Positions 1-10,376 of a stretch of 64,000 bases of DNA are shown here, piece by piece (within the stretch, counting starts at the first letter, position 1; every line of letters starts with the position of its first letter). The stretch is from Setophaga petechia (Eukaryota > Chordata > Aves > Passeriformes > Parulidae). Location of the stretch: assembly GCA_024362935.1 (NCBI GenBank), contig JANCRA010000028.1, forward strand, positions 9,854,476 to 9,918,475. The letters are read 5' to 3'. The notes beneath the pieces are model-generated. The model was not told the DNA's origin and searched no databases. It saw nothing but the letters and a program-made list of their open reading frames with translations. A program made the position numbers and the translations under genes.

Positions 1-1860
1 GGATCCCGGGACAGCCAGGACAGCAGGACACCCCCCAGCAGGGCCTGGCTGCAGGGAAGCCCTTCCCAGGGAAGAAGGCACACAGGTGGTTTGCTCTGGC
101 CTCTCCAGAACGCCTCTTTGCGCCCTGCCACACTCACAGCCCCGCGCTCGAGCGTGCGCTGCGCGCTCGCACTCACACTCACGCAGGTGTGCGCCCCTGC
201 ATGCACTGCACTCTGGCTCCTCTCCCAAATCCTGCCTCTACTCACAGTTTACCTTCTCGCTGCCTTGCAAGTCAGTGGCAAAAAAAAAAAAAAAAATAAA
301 ATGAATGCGTCCGTCCGCGTCCGTGTGTCCGGCATCGGCAAAAGGCGTCCCCAAAACAACACACACAGAACCCAGAACTGTCTCCTGGAGGCAGCTTGTG
401 CCATATCTCTGGTGGTTTGTCAGTCTCTGTGGTTTGGGCCTGTTAAACAGTCTTTTCTGCATTTCAAGTTCCTCTGTTGGAATGATTGTGTCCCTGGTGA
501 ACCCGGACAGAGTGTTTGCTCTCCTTCCAGGAATGTTGTGCTCGTCCTCTCCAGTAAAACTCACGTGCAGGCAGCAGAGCTGTGCAGGCCAAGCTTTTCC
601 TGCTGGGATCAGGCAGCTTCACCTTCGGGAGGCAAAATGAAAAAGCTCCCTGGAACAGCCTGGCTGTTCCTGCTTCCCAGGAAGCAGCTTCTCTCCTAAT
701 GAAACCATGCCATGCAGCAGCACGGCTGTTTTTCCAGCAGAGCCAGCTTTCAGGTGGAATTTTTCTATATTTTTTTCCCTTTTTCATCCCTTTCCAATTC
801 ATGCATTAAATAATGAAGATGCTAAGCCTTGGAGCTGAGCTGGAATTGTGTTTGTAGCTCGGCATGGCCATGAGGTTGATTCATTTTCTGCCTCAGCGTC
901 CAAACCAAATAAATTTCTGTGTACGGCACAGTAATATTAATATGGCACAGTAATAATATATTAATGTTATAATAATCCCAGATATCATCCTCTGTGATCC
1001 ACCTTGGCTGGATCTTCATCCTCATCCCACCAGGCATCCAGTGGGATAAGCTAAAGCTTTCTAGGAAATGCTGCACCATTCCCAAAATGTTTGGAAGCCT
1101 TTAAACAATGATTTCTTAGGAAGAGCTGCTTTTTCCCCACGAGTCTCAGTTACCCTGTGCAGGTATTGCCAACTTCTTTTTTTTTCTCTTGGGAAGCAAT
1201 GGAATCTCTGGAAACCTCTGTTTACTTTTCCAAGTGATGATCCTTGTTACACCTTGTTTGATATTGGGGTGGGGGGAGGGAGATAAAAGGAAAAAAACCA
1301 ACATTCATAGGGGTTTTTTAAATAACTCAATATTTGTAATGCATCCTGCAGATGTGCATGGATTTTATTTGAATACTGGCAGCCTGTCAAGTCGGATGTT
1401 CCCACTAATCCTTTCTGGTCCAGCACCTTAAAACCTGGTTGGGGTCTGAGCTTCCAGGGAAGCTCCAGGAGCACCAGGTTGGCTGTGCCTCCCTTTTCTG
1501 GCAAAGTTCCTTTCAGCCCATCCTTTTTCCCAGCCTGTGAAACTGGTTGATGCCTGAGGTGGAGTAGGACACGTGTGTGTGGGTTCCTTCACTTTGTACC
1601 CCAGTCTTTTCTAAGTGGACACTCCGTCCCTCGTCCCAGCTGCATGCAGAGTTGGTGGTTGTCATGCCAGGCCTTGTGAAAATGTTTGATACCAATGTTT
1701 TGCTACCATGTGAAGGCTGCAGAAACCGTCCTTACCTGCATCCTGAGAGACTTTTGTATTTCAGTATTACCTATCTGTGTACTTTTGGTCAGATTTGTTA
1801 ATATTTATAACGAGAACCAAAAATAAAAAGGTTAAAAAAATAAAAATTAAAAAAAAAAAG
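1..1860. other. Upstream non-coding region; possible 3' end of an unidentified + strand transcript
   Basis: No open frame here looks like a conserved protein, and the long frame over 91-699 runs through low-complexity C-rich DNA. Near 1800-1860 the + strand has an AATAAA-type signal followed by A-rich sequence, as at a transcript 3' end, and there is an A-run at 279-297. In mammals the genes on this side of TEX14 are transcribed on the other strand, so a + strand 3' UTR here would be unexpected. An A-rich insertion is the alternative. Confidence 0.25.
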
Positions 1861-1969
1861 AAAGGTTGATGCTGGTGGTGCAGCTTTTGAATTTGGGGGA
1901 TGGCAAAGATTTGGGAAGAAATGGTTTTAAACCAGAGCATTGGGGGCTTCTTGGCCCAATATAGCATAA

Positions 1970-2370
1970 ATAATATAAATGTATTACATAAATACTATAA
2001 AATACTATAAATGTATTATAAATGTTATATATGTACTTAAAAGTATTTATAAATATATATATGGGGATGGAGATATATATATATATATGGGGATATACAT
2101 ATATGGGGCTATACATATATAGGGATATAGATATATATATATATATGGGGATATAAATATATAGGGAGATATATATATCTATATATATATATAGATATAG
2201 ATATATAGATAGATATATATATATATAGATATATATATAGATATATATGGAGAGAGAAAATACATATATATGGCCCAACATATGGAGAGAGAAAAGAGAG
2301 AAAATACATATATATATGGCCCAATTAAGTATATATACTACATCTATATTTTTATATATTTATGTTTAAT
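1970..2370. repeat. TA-rich microsatellite
   Basis: Repeats of (TA)n with interspersed GGGGATA and GGAGATA units. The lysine-free, Tyr/Ile-rich reading frames through it are repeat artefacts. Confidence 0.9.
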
Positions 2371-2563
2371 ATGTATTTAGTAGCCTTGAAGCCCAGCATA
2401 CCCAGGGCACAGGGAATGATGTCTAGACCCAGGTACCAAGGCCAGGCTCACAGATGGAAAACACAAGGAAAAAAATAATATTTACTCAATTAACTGATGC
2501 TCTGTTCAGCCATCAGATTTCTGTTTAAGTCACTCTTTATCCCCTCGGGAATAAAGAGCTGAT

Positions 2564-2669
2564 TATAAAAAGCAGGAGGGGAGGACAAACCCTTCAGATT
2601 AAAATAAAGCTTAAGGTATTTGAAAGCCAAGCTGCTCTGGGGCACGTCAGCCCCTCCAGCTCTATAAAG
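2564..2669 (+). promoter_or_regulatory. Candidate pinopsin promoter with two TATA-like boxes
   Basis: TATAAAA lies at 2564-2570 and TATAAAG at 2663-2669, the latter 48 bp before the chosen ATG at 2717. GATTA motifs, the core of CRX/OTX sites used by photoreceptor genes, occur nearby (2561-2565 and about 2596-2600). Which TATA is used cannot be told from sequence. Confidence 0.35.
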
Positions 2670-2716
2670 AGGCTCTGCTTTTGGGGGAGCTCACCTGCCC
2701 CAGGTGCTGCTGCTCC

Positions 2717-3056
2717 ATGGACAGCACCCAGGAGCCCCCAAACAGCAGCACCCCGGGGCCCTTTGATGGCCCCCAGTGGCCCCACCAGGCCCCCAGGGCC
2801 ATGTACCTGGGGGTGGCCGTGCTCATGGGGCTGGTGGTGGCCTCGGCCTCGGTGCTCAATGGCCTGGTCATCGTGGTGTCCATCAGGCACAAGAGGCTGC
2901 GCTCGCCCCTCAATTACATCCTGGTGAACCTGGCCGTGGCCAACCTGCTGGTGACGCTCTGTGGCAGCTCCGTCAGCCTCTCCAACAACATCCGCGGCTT
3001 CTTCGTCTTTGGGGAGCGCCTGTGCCAGCTGGAGGGCTTCATGGTGTCCCTGACAG
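2717..3056 (+). CDS. Pinopsin coding exon 1
   Basis: Encodes the N-terminus, TM1-TM2 and the start of TM3 ([35 protein letters not shown]). Ends ACAG|gtaagg in phase 1. Confidence 0.95.
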
Positions 3057-6000
3057 GTAAGGAGAGCGTCCAGACCTGCCCCTGGGCTGTGGATGGTGCT
3101 TTTGGGTTTGGCAGAGGGGTTTTGGAAATGTTTCACTACTTAAAATCAACGTTTTTATGGTGTGGAACTCAGCTGTCATGCTGTGTCCTTCAGCTCTTGG
3201 TTAGCACAGGGAAGGGTTGGCTGTGCCAGGTCACCACATGTAGAGTGGGAAATGCCACTTGGGGACATTGGGAATCCTTGTTTGGGATGTATTTCATGGG
3301 TGCTGGCTGTGCACCAGGGGCTGGAAATTGCACAAAACCTCTCCTTGAGGACAGTCCATTGTTGTAACCACGAGACATCACAGCCACCCATTGCCAACTT
3401 CATCTCTAAGGGCCAAATATCCCAGTTGTCCCTGCTGTGACAGAAGCAGTGCCAAAATCACAGTTTCTAACAGCCAAATATCACAGCTGTCCCTGATGTA
3501 AGGAAAAAACATCCAACTTCTTGTTCAAACAACATTTCCTTGAACCAAACCATCATCTCCCACATCCCAGCACAGGCAGCAGAAGCTGTCCCTGAGACAC
3601 AACACCTGCTGTCCCCCCAGGCATCGTGGGGCTGTGGTCCCTGGCCATCCTGGCCCTGGAGAGGTACCTGGTGGTCTGCAGACCCCTGGGAGACTTTCGG
3701 TTCCAGCGCCAGCACGCTGCCAGCGGCTGTGCCTTCACCTGGGGCTGGTCCCTGCTCTGGACAACCCCACCACTGCTGGGCTGGAGCAGCTACGTGCCTG
3801 AAGGTAGGGGAGATGTGCATCAGACTCTGCTGTGTTGTCTTCTTGCATCTTGTTTTCAAGCCTGGGGTAGATGGAAGGTGTCTGGGATGGAGTCTAAAGG
3901 GTTAATCTCTCCTGTTAGTATTTCCTGCTTGCTCAGCCAATAATCCTCTCCTGGAGGTTGTTCTTTGGAAGTTCCCCACCACAGGACACTGCAGCCATTC
4001 TTGTTGGAGCTGCTCTGGCTGCTAGAGCAGCACCCAGCCCAAGTCTGCTCTTGTAGGGGCCTGGCACAACTCCACAACAAATCACAAATCACATCTGGCC
4101 AGCCCAAACCCCCAGTGGCTGATGTCCAGGCCCTTGGGGATGGGCACACAAGGTGGCATGGCTGCTTTGGAGCCCATCCTTGAGCCCTTATCCAAGCCCT
4201 ATCTGCTTTGGGCTCATTCCCAACTTTATTCCAGGCCTGAGAACCTCCTGTGGGCCCAACTGGTACACGGGTGGCAGCAACAACAGCAGCTACATCCTGG
4301 CCTTGTTTGTCACCTGCTTTGTGGTGCCCCTCAGCCTGATCCTCTTCTCCTACACCAACCTGCTGCTGACCCTGCGGGCGGTAAGTGAGCCCAGCTCAGG
4401 TGAGCCCAGTCCCAAAGTGTCTCCATGGGGATGGAGAGCCTCAGGGCAGGTGTTGGGGACAGCCAGAGGAGCTGGCTCCTCCTGGCACTGCCATCAGGGC
4501 TCCCGGTTGTGAGAAATGGCTACTCACTTTTCATAGATTAGGAAGGTTTATTAAACCTTGTCAAAAATACAACAGAATGAATAAAGAAAAAAGGTTACGG
4601 TGCCAGGAGAAAAAGATTTTCCCTGCCATGTACTCAGCTCCCTCACAGTGGAGGTTTTACCCTTTTTAACCCTTTAACCCATCCCAAAGTTCTGTCCATC
4701 AACTCCTTCTTCACTGTACAGTGGTGGAGATCTCTCAGATCCTGATTGGAGGTCAGGTGTCCCCACAGTGACAAGCCAGCCCTCCCAGATGTCCCTTGAT
4801 AACCACGTGAGGGGGTACAACATACCTATAAATCCATAAAACATTTCTTAACCTATATCCATGATATTTATCTGTTAATTGTGAGAGTCAGTCATGGCAT
4901 TCCTCATCTGTTACAGATGGATAATGAGATGATTGTCTCTCGCAATTAAGGGATAACTATTGGGTGAATATTAAGAAAAGCTTAAGTGATGTATAGTTAT
5001 GTTATTGTAGTTTAGATGTCCTTTATTCTCCCCATAGCTCCCTTTTCCCCTCCCTGTATTGTTGCTATCACACAGCCTGGGCTGTCTAGGACAGGTACAG
5101 AGAAGGCTGAACTTGTGTCCCTTACCTGGGGCAGGTGGGAATGGAAAAGCTTGGGGGTGCTTAGGGGGTGAGTCATGGCAACACCTGAGCTCCAATCAAG
5201 TTACAAAGCAGTTTCCACTGATAAATGGCAAAGAAGAGCTGCCTGACAGACTTTGGAGGGACCAGGGCTGGCTGAGGCAACCCCCAGAGGTGCAAAAGCC
5301 TGAGCATCCATCTTGAAGATGAACTGACCACATGGTATCCACAAGGGGCAGTTCTCAGTGCTGCAGCTTTTTCCTTAGGTAGTCCTCTGTTGTATTTTTG
5401 TTAAGGTTTAATGTGAAAAACGCCAATCGTTTGGTTTTAAAATTTTAAAAGTTTAATAGTAATAAAATGGTTATAAAAATACAATTAGAGTCATAATATT
5501 TTGGATGATATGAGTCAATAGAAACAAAGAGTTACGGACATCTAGGTACCTTTTCTGGGCAGCACAAGCCAGAAAAAGGACCCAAGTTAACAAAGGATTA
5601 ACCCTTAAAAACAACAGCCTGTTGCATATTCATACACCTCATACATGATGCATAAATTCCATTCAAATACAGGATTCTGTCTGGTCATTGTCAACTTCTT
5701 CCCCTGATTCATAACAGCATCTTCAAGGCAGGAAGAAGTTCGTTTCTTCTGATAAGAGTGCAATAAATGCTTTTCCTCTGAAAGATTTAGGTGTCCTGTA
5801 GCTATCTCACTGCGAGTCCTTTCTTTAAAAAAAGTATCCCACATAGCACCGTTTCTATTTCAACATTTTTTATAACCTAAAACTATATTTAATGCACTAC
5901 TTAAGAGAATTAACACAGCATTACTTTCTAACACCACACATATAACTTGCGAAAAGCCAATCATAAAATAAGCATTTTTCACACTTAATAAAGCTTTTTA

Positions 6001-6905
6001 AATTTGCAGAGGGAGCAGTTGTTTCTGATATCATCTGTCCCAGAAGGGGTGGGATGCTGTTCCAGGCTGCTGACAGCCCTCTCCTCTCTCCCACACCCCG
6101 CAGGCCGCGGCGCAGCAGCAGGAGTCGGACACGACGCAGCAGGCGGAGCGGGAGGTGACACGCATGGTGGTGGCCATGGTGGTGGCCTTCCTCACCTGCT
6201 GGCTGCCCTACACCACCTTTGCACTGGTGGTGGCCACCAACAAGGACATTGTCATCCAGCCAGCCCTGGCATCCCTGCCCTCCTACTTCTCCAAGACGGC
6301 CACGGTTTACAACCCCATCATCTACGTCTTCATGAACAAACAGGTGAGAGAAAGCTCCAAATAAAGAGAGCAACCAACGAACCAAGCTGAAGAACAGCTC
6401 AAAAATCCTGGAGGAACCATCTATCCTATCTGGAAGTGTGGTCACAGGCTCGGGGTTGCTGTGTAAGCAGCAAGGATTTGGGGAATAAGATGGAAAGAGA
6501 GGGAGCAGCCTGCGAGCCCGAACAAGAGCTCATTTTCTGCTTCCGTGGTTTTATGGGGTCAGGCAACTTAATGCTGGATCACAAGCTGCTCTTTGAAGGC
6601 ACAAAGCAAACAGAATGAAACTTTTATTGTCCATAAAGCACAAAGAGTTGGGCTGGGAATAGACAGAGATCTTTCCCAAAATATAACCGGGGTCCAAGCT
6701 GCTGAGTCTCCGGGTGACGCCGGATTTCTGCTGCCACAAATAACCTGTCCCTTCCTTCCCTGCCCAGTTCCAGAGCTGCCTGCTGGGGATGCTGTGCTGT
6801 GGTTACCACCCCAGAGGGATGGGGAAAACCTCTCCAGCTGCCCCCAGTCCCCAGGTCGTTGCAGAGGGGCTGAGGAACAAGGTGACACCATCCCACCCTG
6901 TGTGA
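2717..6905 (+). CDS. Pinopsin, pineal blue-sensitive opsin (five exons)
   Basis: Light-activated seven-helix GPCR of the vertebrate pineal; it binds 11-cis retinal and signals through transducin-type G proteins. Coding exons are 2717-3056, 3621-3803, 4235-4380, 6104-6343 and 6768-6905, all GT-AG, summing to 1047 nt (348 residues plus stop); chicken pinopsin is about the same length. Visible hallmarks are the TM3 disulphide Cys103 and counterion Glu106 (CQLEG), the ERY motif after TM3 (ALERYLVVC), the extracellular-loop Cys in TSCGPNWYT, retinal-binding Lys287 ([12 protein letters not shown]), the NPIIY motif, and a CC pair in helix 8 (MLCCGY). The N-terminus [11 protein letters not shown] fits the family and includes an NSS glycosylation site. 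An upstream in-frame ATG at 2681 would add 12 atypical residues. Nothing is broken. The family is called OPNP or pinopsin in birds and has been lost from mammals. Confidence 0.95.
3621..3803 (+). CDS. Pinopsin coding exon 2
   Basis: Starts after a cccccag acceptor ([16 protein letters not shown]), encodes the rest of TM3 with ERY and TM4 ([20 protein letters not shown]), and ends GAAG|gtaggg in phase 1. Confidence 0.95.
4235..4380 (+). CDS. Pinopsin coding exon 3
   Basis: Encodes extracellular loop 2 with the disulphide Cys ([16 protein letters not shown]) and TM5 ([17 protein letters not shown]). Ends GCG|gtaagt in phase 0. Confidence 0.95.
4510..5357 (-). mobile_element. Probable solo LTR of an endogenous retrovirus, in pinopsin intron 3
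   Basis: An 848-bp block bounded by the inverted pair TGAGAA (4510) and TTCTCA (ending 5357). On the - strand it ends with a TTTAATAAACC poly(A)-signal-like stretch close to the terminus, as in retroviral LTRs. No retroviral coding sequence is seen. The flanking bases do not give a clean target-site duplication, so the boundaries are tentative. Confidence 0.5.
5412..5983 (-). mobile_element. Solo LTR (ERVL-like), in pinopsin intron 3
   Basis: A 572-bp element that begins TGTGAAAAA (5412) and ends TTTTTCACA (5983), a perfect 9-bp terminal inverted pair. It is flanked by TTTAA on the left (5407-5411) and CTTAA on the right (5984-5988), a 5-bp target-site duplication with one change, the size expected for ERVL-type insertions. 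On the - strand, ATTAAA lies near the 3' end. There are no internal retroviral genes, so this is a recombined solo LTR. Confidence 0.7.
6104..6343 (+). CDS. Pinopsin coding exon 4
   Basis: Encodes intracellular loop 3 ([19 protein letters not shown]), TM6 ([18 protein letters not shown]) and TM7 with the retinal lysine and NPIIY. Exactly 80 codons, phase 0 at both ends; donor CAG|gtgaga. Confidence 0.95.
6768..6905 (+). CDS. Pinopsin coding exon 5 and stop
   Basis: After acceptor tgcccag it encodes helix 8 and the tail ([15 protein letters not shown] ... VTPSHPV, TGA at 6903-6905). The Ser/Thr-containing tail would serve as a phosphorylation target for receptor shut-off (inference). Confidence 0.95.
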   Translation, partial: FQSCLLGMLCCGYHPRGMGKTSPAAPSPQVVAEGLRNKVTPSHPV

Positions 6906-7200
6906 CAACTGCCACGTCCTGCCTGCACCAGTGCCAGCTCCAGGACCTGCCTGTGCCACCCACAGCAGCACAGAGGGCTCAGGGTGGAGCTGATGGGGGC
7001 TCTCAGAGGCTGGAGAGGGCCCCAGCAACATAAAAAAGACATGACAGTGTCTTCTTGCAGGTGAGGAGCAATCCCATTATGGCAGAAAATGCAGATTTTC
7101 ACCACATCCCTCTCCTAAGGAACCCCCTCCCTCCCAGCCCCTCACTTTGGAGCCTTTCAAGAACACCAAATAAAAAATGAACAGTAATTTTTCCTCAGTG
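6906..7200 (+). other. Pinopsin 3' UTR (predicted)
   Basis: AATAAA at 7169-7174 is the first canonical poly(A) signal after the stop codon; a second lies at 7352-7357. The transcript end is inferred. Confidence 0.45.
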
Positions 7201-10010
7201 CTGTTTGGCCCAGAGTCAGGTGGAACATGGCCTGTCACCATCCCCTGACAGACCAAGCCCTGCCTGCAACGCCTGGTCCTGCTGGGAAGTTCAGGGAGAT
7301 GCTGCAAACCTGGCATAAATCCAGCAGGAATGTTTGAGAGCCAACTGTGTTAATAAACACTGATAAATACTGAGCAGTTCATCTGTTTTATTGGCTGATA
7401 GAAGGTTTGACAGAAAACACATCCCCTCCTGCCACCAGGGCTGGCACATCCCTCATGGCAAGTGCCACAAACATCCCTACAGACAGCCAGGAAATAAAAC
7501 AGACACAAAGTTAATTTTCTTTTTTTAGACTTAAGGCAATAAGGAAAGATCTGAATGCACTGATTTCCCAGCAAGTGTGAAAACACAAGTGGTACCAAGC
7601 CCCAAGGCATAGCAGAGGCCCACCAGCAGCAAACAAAAGATGCCAAAGCCTGAAAGGATAAAATAAAAGATAAAAAACCTCCGCAGGCTTCACACTTCAT
7701 CTCAAATCTCCAGTCCCAGTGTTTATCTACCCCAACTGCAATCACACTTCTGTTTTTGGAGGCAGATTCTGTCATTCAGGAGCCCAGGAAAGGCTTCTAA
7801 AGGTGATATTGAAGACTGCAAGTCAATGAAACTGGGTTTCACCCAATTCCTCTATCTCTAAAAAATGCCTGTCTGCCTTCAGAGTTGTCTTATAGAGTTC
7901 TGATCCTAACCCTTGAATTGCTTTCAAAATGAGGTGATCCACAGCCAGGCACCCCAGCAATTTGCACTGCCATGGAGGATGATGAGATTTGGGAGACTGA
8001 GGGTTTGGGTTGTTTTTTTTCACCATCTGAGATTCTCTGCTTCAAACCAAGAATAAAACAAAAATTCCCAAACCAGCCCAGTCGAAAGGAATGAAATGTT
8101 GGAGCAACCTGGGCTAGTGGAAGGTAGCAGAGGGGTGGAATTAAATAATATCTGTGGTATTTTCCAACCCAAACCATTCCATGAGTCCATGACCTGGTGT
8201 GGGGGCACAGGACACCCATCCCCACCCCTGTCTCAGCCTCCCTCTCTCCTGCTGTGCAGAACAGCTCACAGGGCTCAGAGAGGAATTAGAACAGCTCAGT
8301 ATCACTGTTTTAATTTAATTAATTGGGCTTTCATTCTCTGGGAAGCTGAAAAGCAGCATTAGATGGGCCCTCTGATCTCCTCTGCTGTCTTGCACTGGTC
8401 CTTGTTTAATTGTTCCTGTTAATCACAGCTTTTGTGCCCATGCTTTATGTTATCAGGATGATTCAAGTCCATGCTAAACTTAAATCTGGGGAAGCACAAG
8501 CAGCTGAGAAACTGAAATCTCTGTTGTGTTCTGGCCCCGATAAGGAGATCAGACAGGCCATGGGGCTGCTTGAAAGGCCCTCCACCAACAGAAATAAAAA
8601 TTCTCCACATTAAGATTAAAAAAAGATAGGGAAACTGCTCACAGTCTGCTCACCATTTGGTCCCACAGATAAAATAGAACAAGAAATGCAGGAAGCTGAG
8701 ATTTCACATGTTGTTATCCAGCCAGGGATGGATAATTCTGTGCATGTGAAAACGCTCCTGTGCTGCTCTCCACCACACTGCTGCAGCCACTTGGCTTTGT
8801 CTACTTTTAACTGAATTAAACAAGCCTGAAACCCAACAAAAACACCACCCAAAGTGAGAGGGAATGACCCTCAGTTATGAGTCACAAGCCACCAAGGACA
8901 GGATCACAAAATCCAAATTTGCAATTGAACTTTCTGCGCTCTCCATCCCTGCAGTGACACAGCCCCGGGGCCATGGGGAGCAGGATCTTGTTCCAGCAGC
9001 TCCTACCAGAAATAAAAATCCTTCTGCCTGCAGCACAGAAGTCCCACACAGAGAACCCAGGTTGGAACAAGGCTGGGTTAGAAAATATTATACCTTTTTT
9101 TGGCCAGAATTGTGTCACAGCCCGGGGCGAGGCCTGTGCTAGGCCTGAGGCGCCTCTGTCACTGCCACCACAGCACAAATGCATGAAAGGTTTTTATTTT
9201 CTCTTATCTTTCCTCAGAAAGACTTTTATTTTCTCTTATCTTTCCTCCCCCACCCCTGCAGGATCCTCCCTGGAGCAGCTCCATCAGTGCCTGGTTGTAT
9301 TATGGCCTGATGATGGGAAGCAATATTAAAAACAAGTGAAAAAACCCAACAAAACAACCCCAAAAATGAACCTCCAAGCCAGAAAAAAATACACGGCAGC
9401 ACAATAACCTTGGAAACTTTTATTAATGTTGTTTAACCAAATTAACAGGTAAAGAACTGGAGCATTTCCTGGGAAAAGCAGGAATGAAAATACAAAACTT
9501 GGCACTCCCAGATGTGCAGAAGCAGCTCAAAGCCCAGGGAACAGGACAACCTTCACTCCTGCACCTTGAACAGTATTTATCACAAAAAGGTGTGAAATAT
9601 GAAATTGCTGTGCCCATCAAAATTCTCATCCATAACTCAATTATATCCAGAGATCTTGATGGGTTATTTTTGGATGAGGCCTACCAAAAATGTGGTTGAA
9701 TTAAACACCAGGTATCTTCATAACAACCACATTTTTTTCCACATTCTTGTCTGATGCTGGCAGGGAACATATTGCTGCACTTGCAATCTCTGGAGAACAC
9801 TGCCTTTTCCTCATTAGCTTTTTGCACAGCAATTAATCCCTTTAATCAGTCAAATCAGTTCAACACTAGATCACAAAAGCACTAAGTAAAGAGAAAACAA
9901 GAAATTACCTTGTTAAATTTAATGAGCAAGGAAAAACAGACTCTACATGGGCTGCAACACTCCAGCACGGAAACATTTCAGTGCCTGAGCAGCACCAGCA
10001 GCCCACAGAA
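7200..10010. other. Intergenic region between pinopsin and the TEX14 3' end
   Basis: The two genes converge here. No conserved coding sequence is visible on either strand; the small open frames lack splice context and family resemblance. TTTATT motifs on the + strand at about 7386 and 9419 could act as distal - strand poly(A) signals. The only recognisable repeat is a CR1 3' end at 8100-8193. Confidence 0.5.
8100..8193 (+). mobile_element. CR1 LINE 3'-end fragment
   Basis: Reads GAGCAACCTGGGCTAGTGGA, then a GGGTGGAATTA block, then TTCCAACCCAAACCATTCCA, which is the diagnostic order of the avian CR1 3' UTR. It is 5' truncated, as most CR1 copies are. Confidence 0.8.
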
Positions 10011-10376
10011 TTACAATCATTTTGTCTTTAATCTGAAAACTGCATAATGCAACAGAGCAAGGAATTCTTTAGCTTATGAAAATGTGCACGTGCAGAATAA
10101 AAAGCACTTTCATAAGGATGTGACAGTAACAAAAAAAAAAAAAACAGCTCACTTCTGCACAGTGACACTGCCTGGGCATGCAACAATGGCATCAAACCAG
10201 AACAAAACATTTCAGAACACAGAGCATTGGGTTTTCTTCTGAACTTGCTGCTGCTGTTAAAGGAAAACTGAGCTTTACAGGTGTTTATGTGGCCAAAAAG
10301 GGGCTGTAATTCACAGACTAAACACAGTGCAAGCAGCAGCAAGCAGGTGATGTGTAGAACTTGTTCACTCTGTGTT
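10010..10376 (-). other. TEX14: TEX14 3' UTR
   Basis: Runs from the stop codon to an ATTAAA signal (TTTAAT on the + strand, 10027-10032). The cleavage site is inferred. Confidence 0.6.

Noticed and set aside
91..699. 202-codon + strand frame
   Set aside because: Low-complexity start, passes through an A-run (KKKKK), no domain or splice context.
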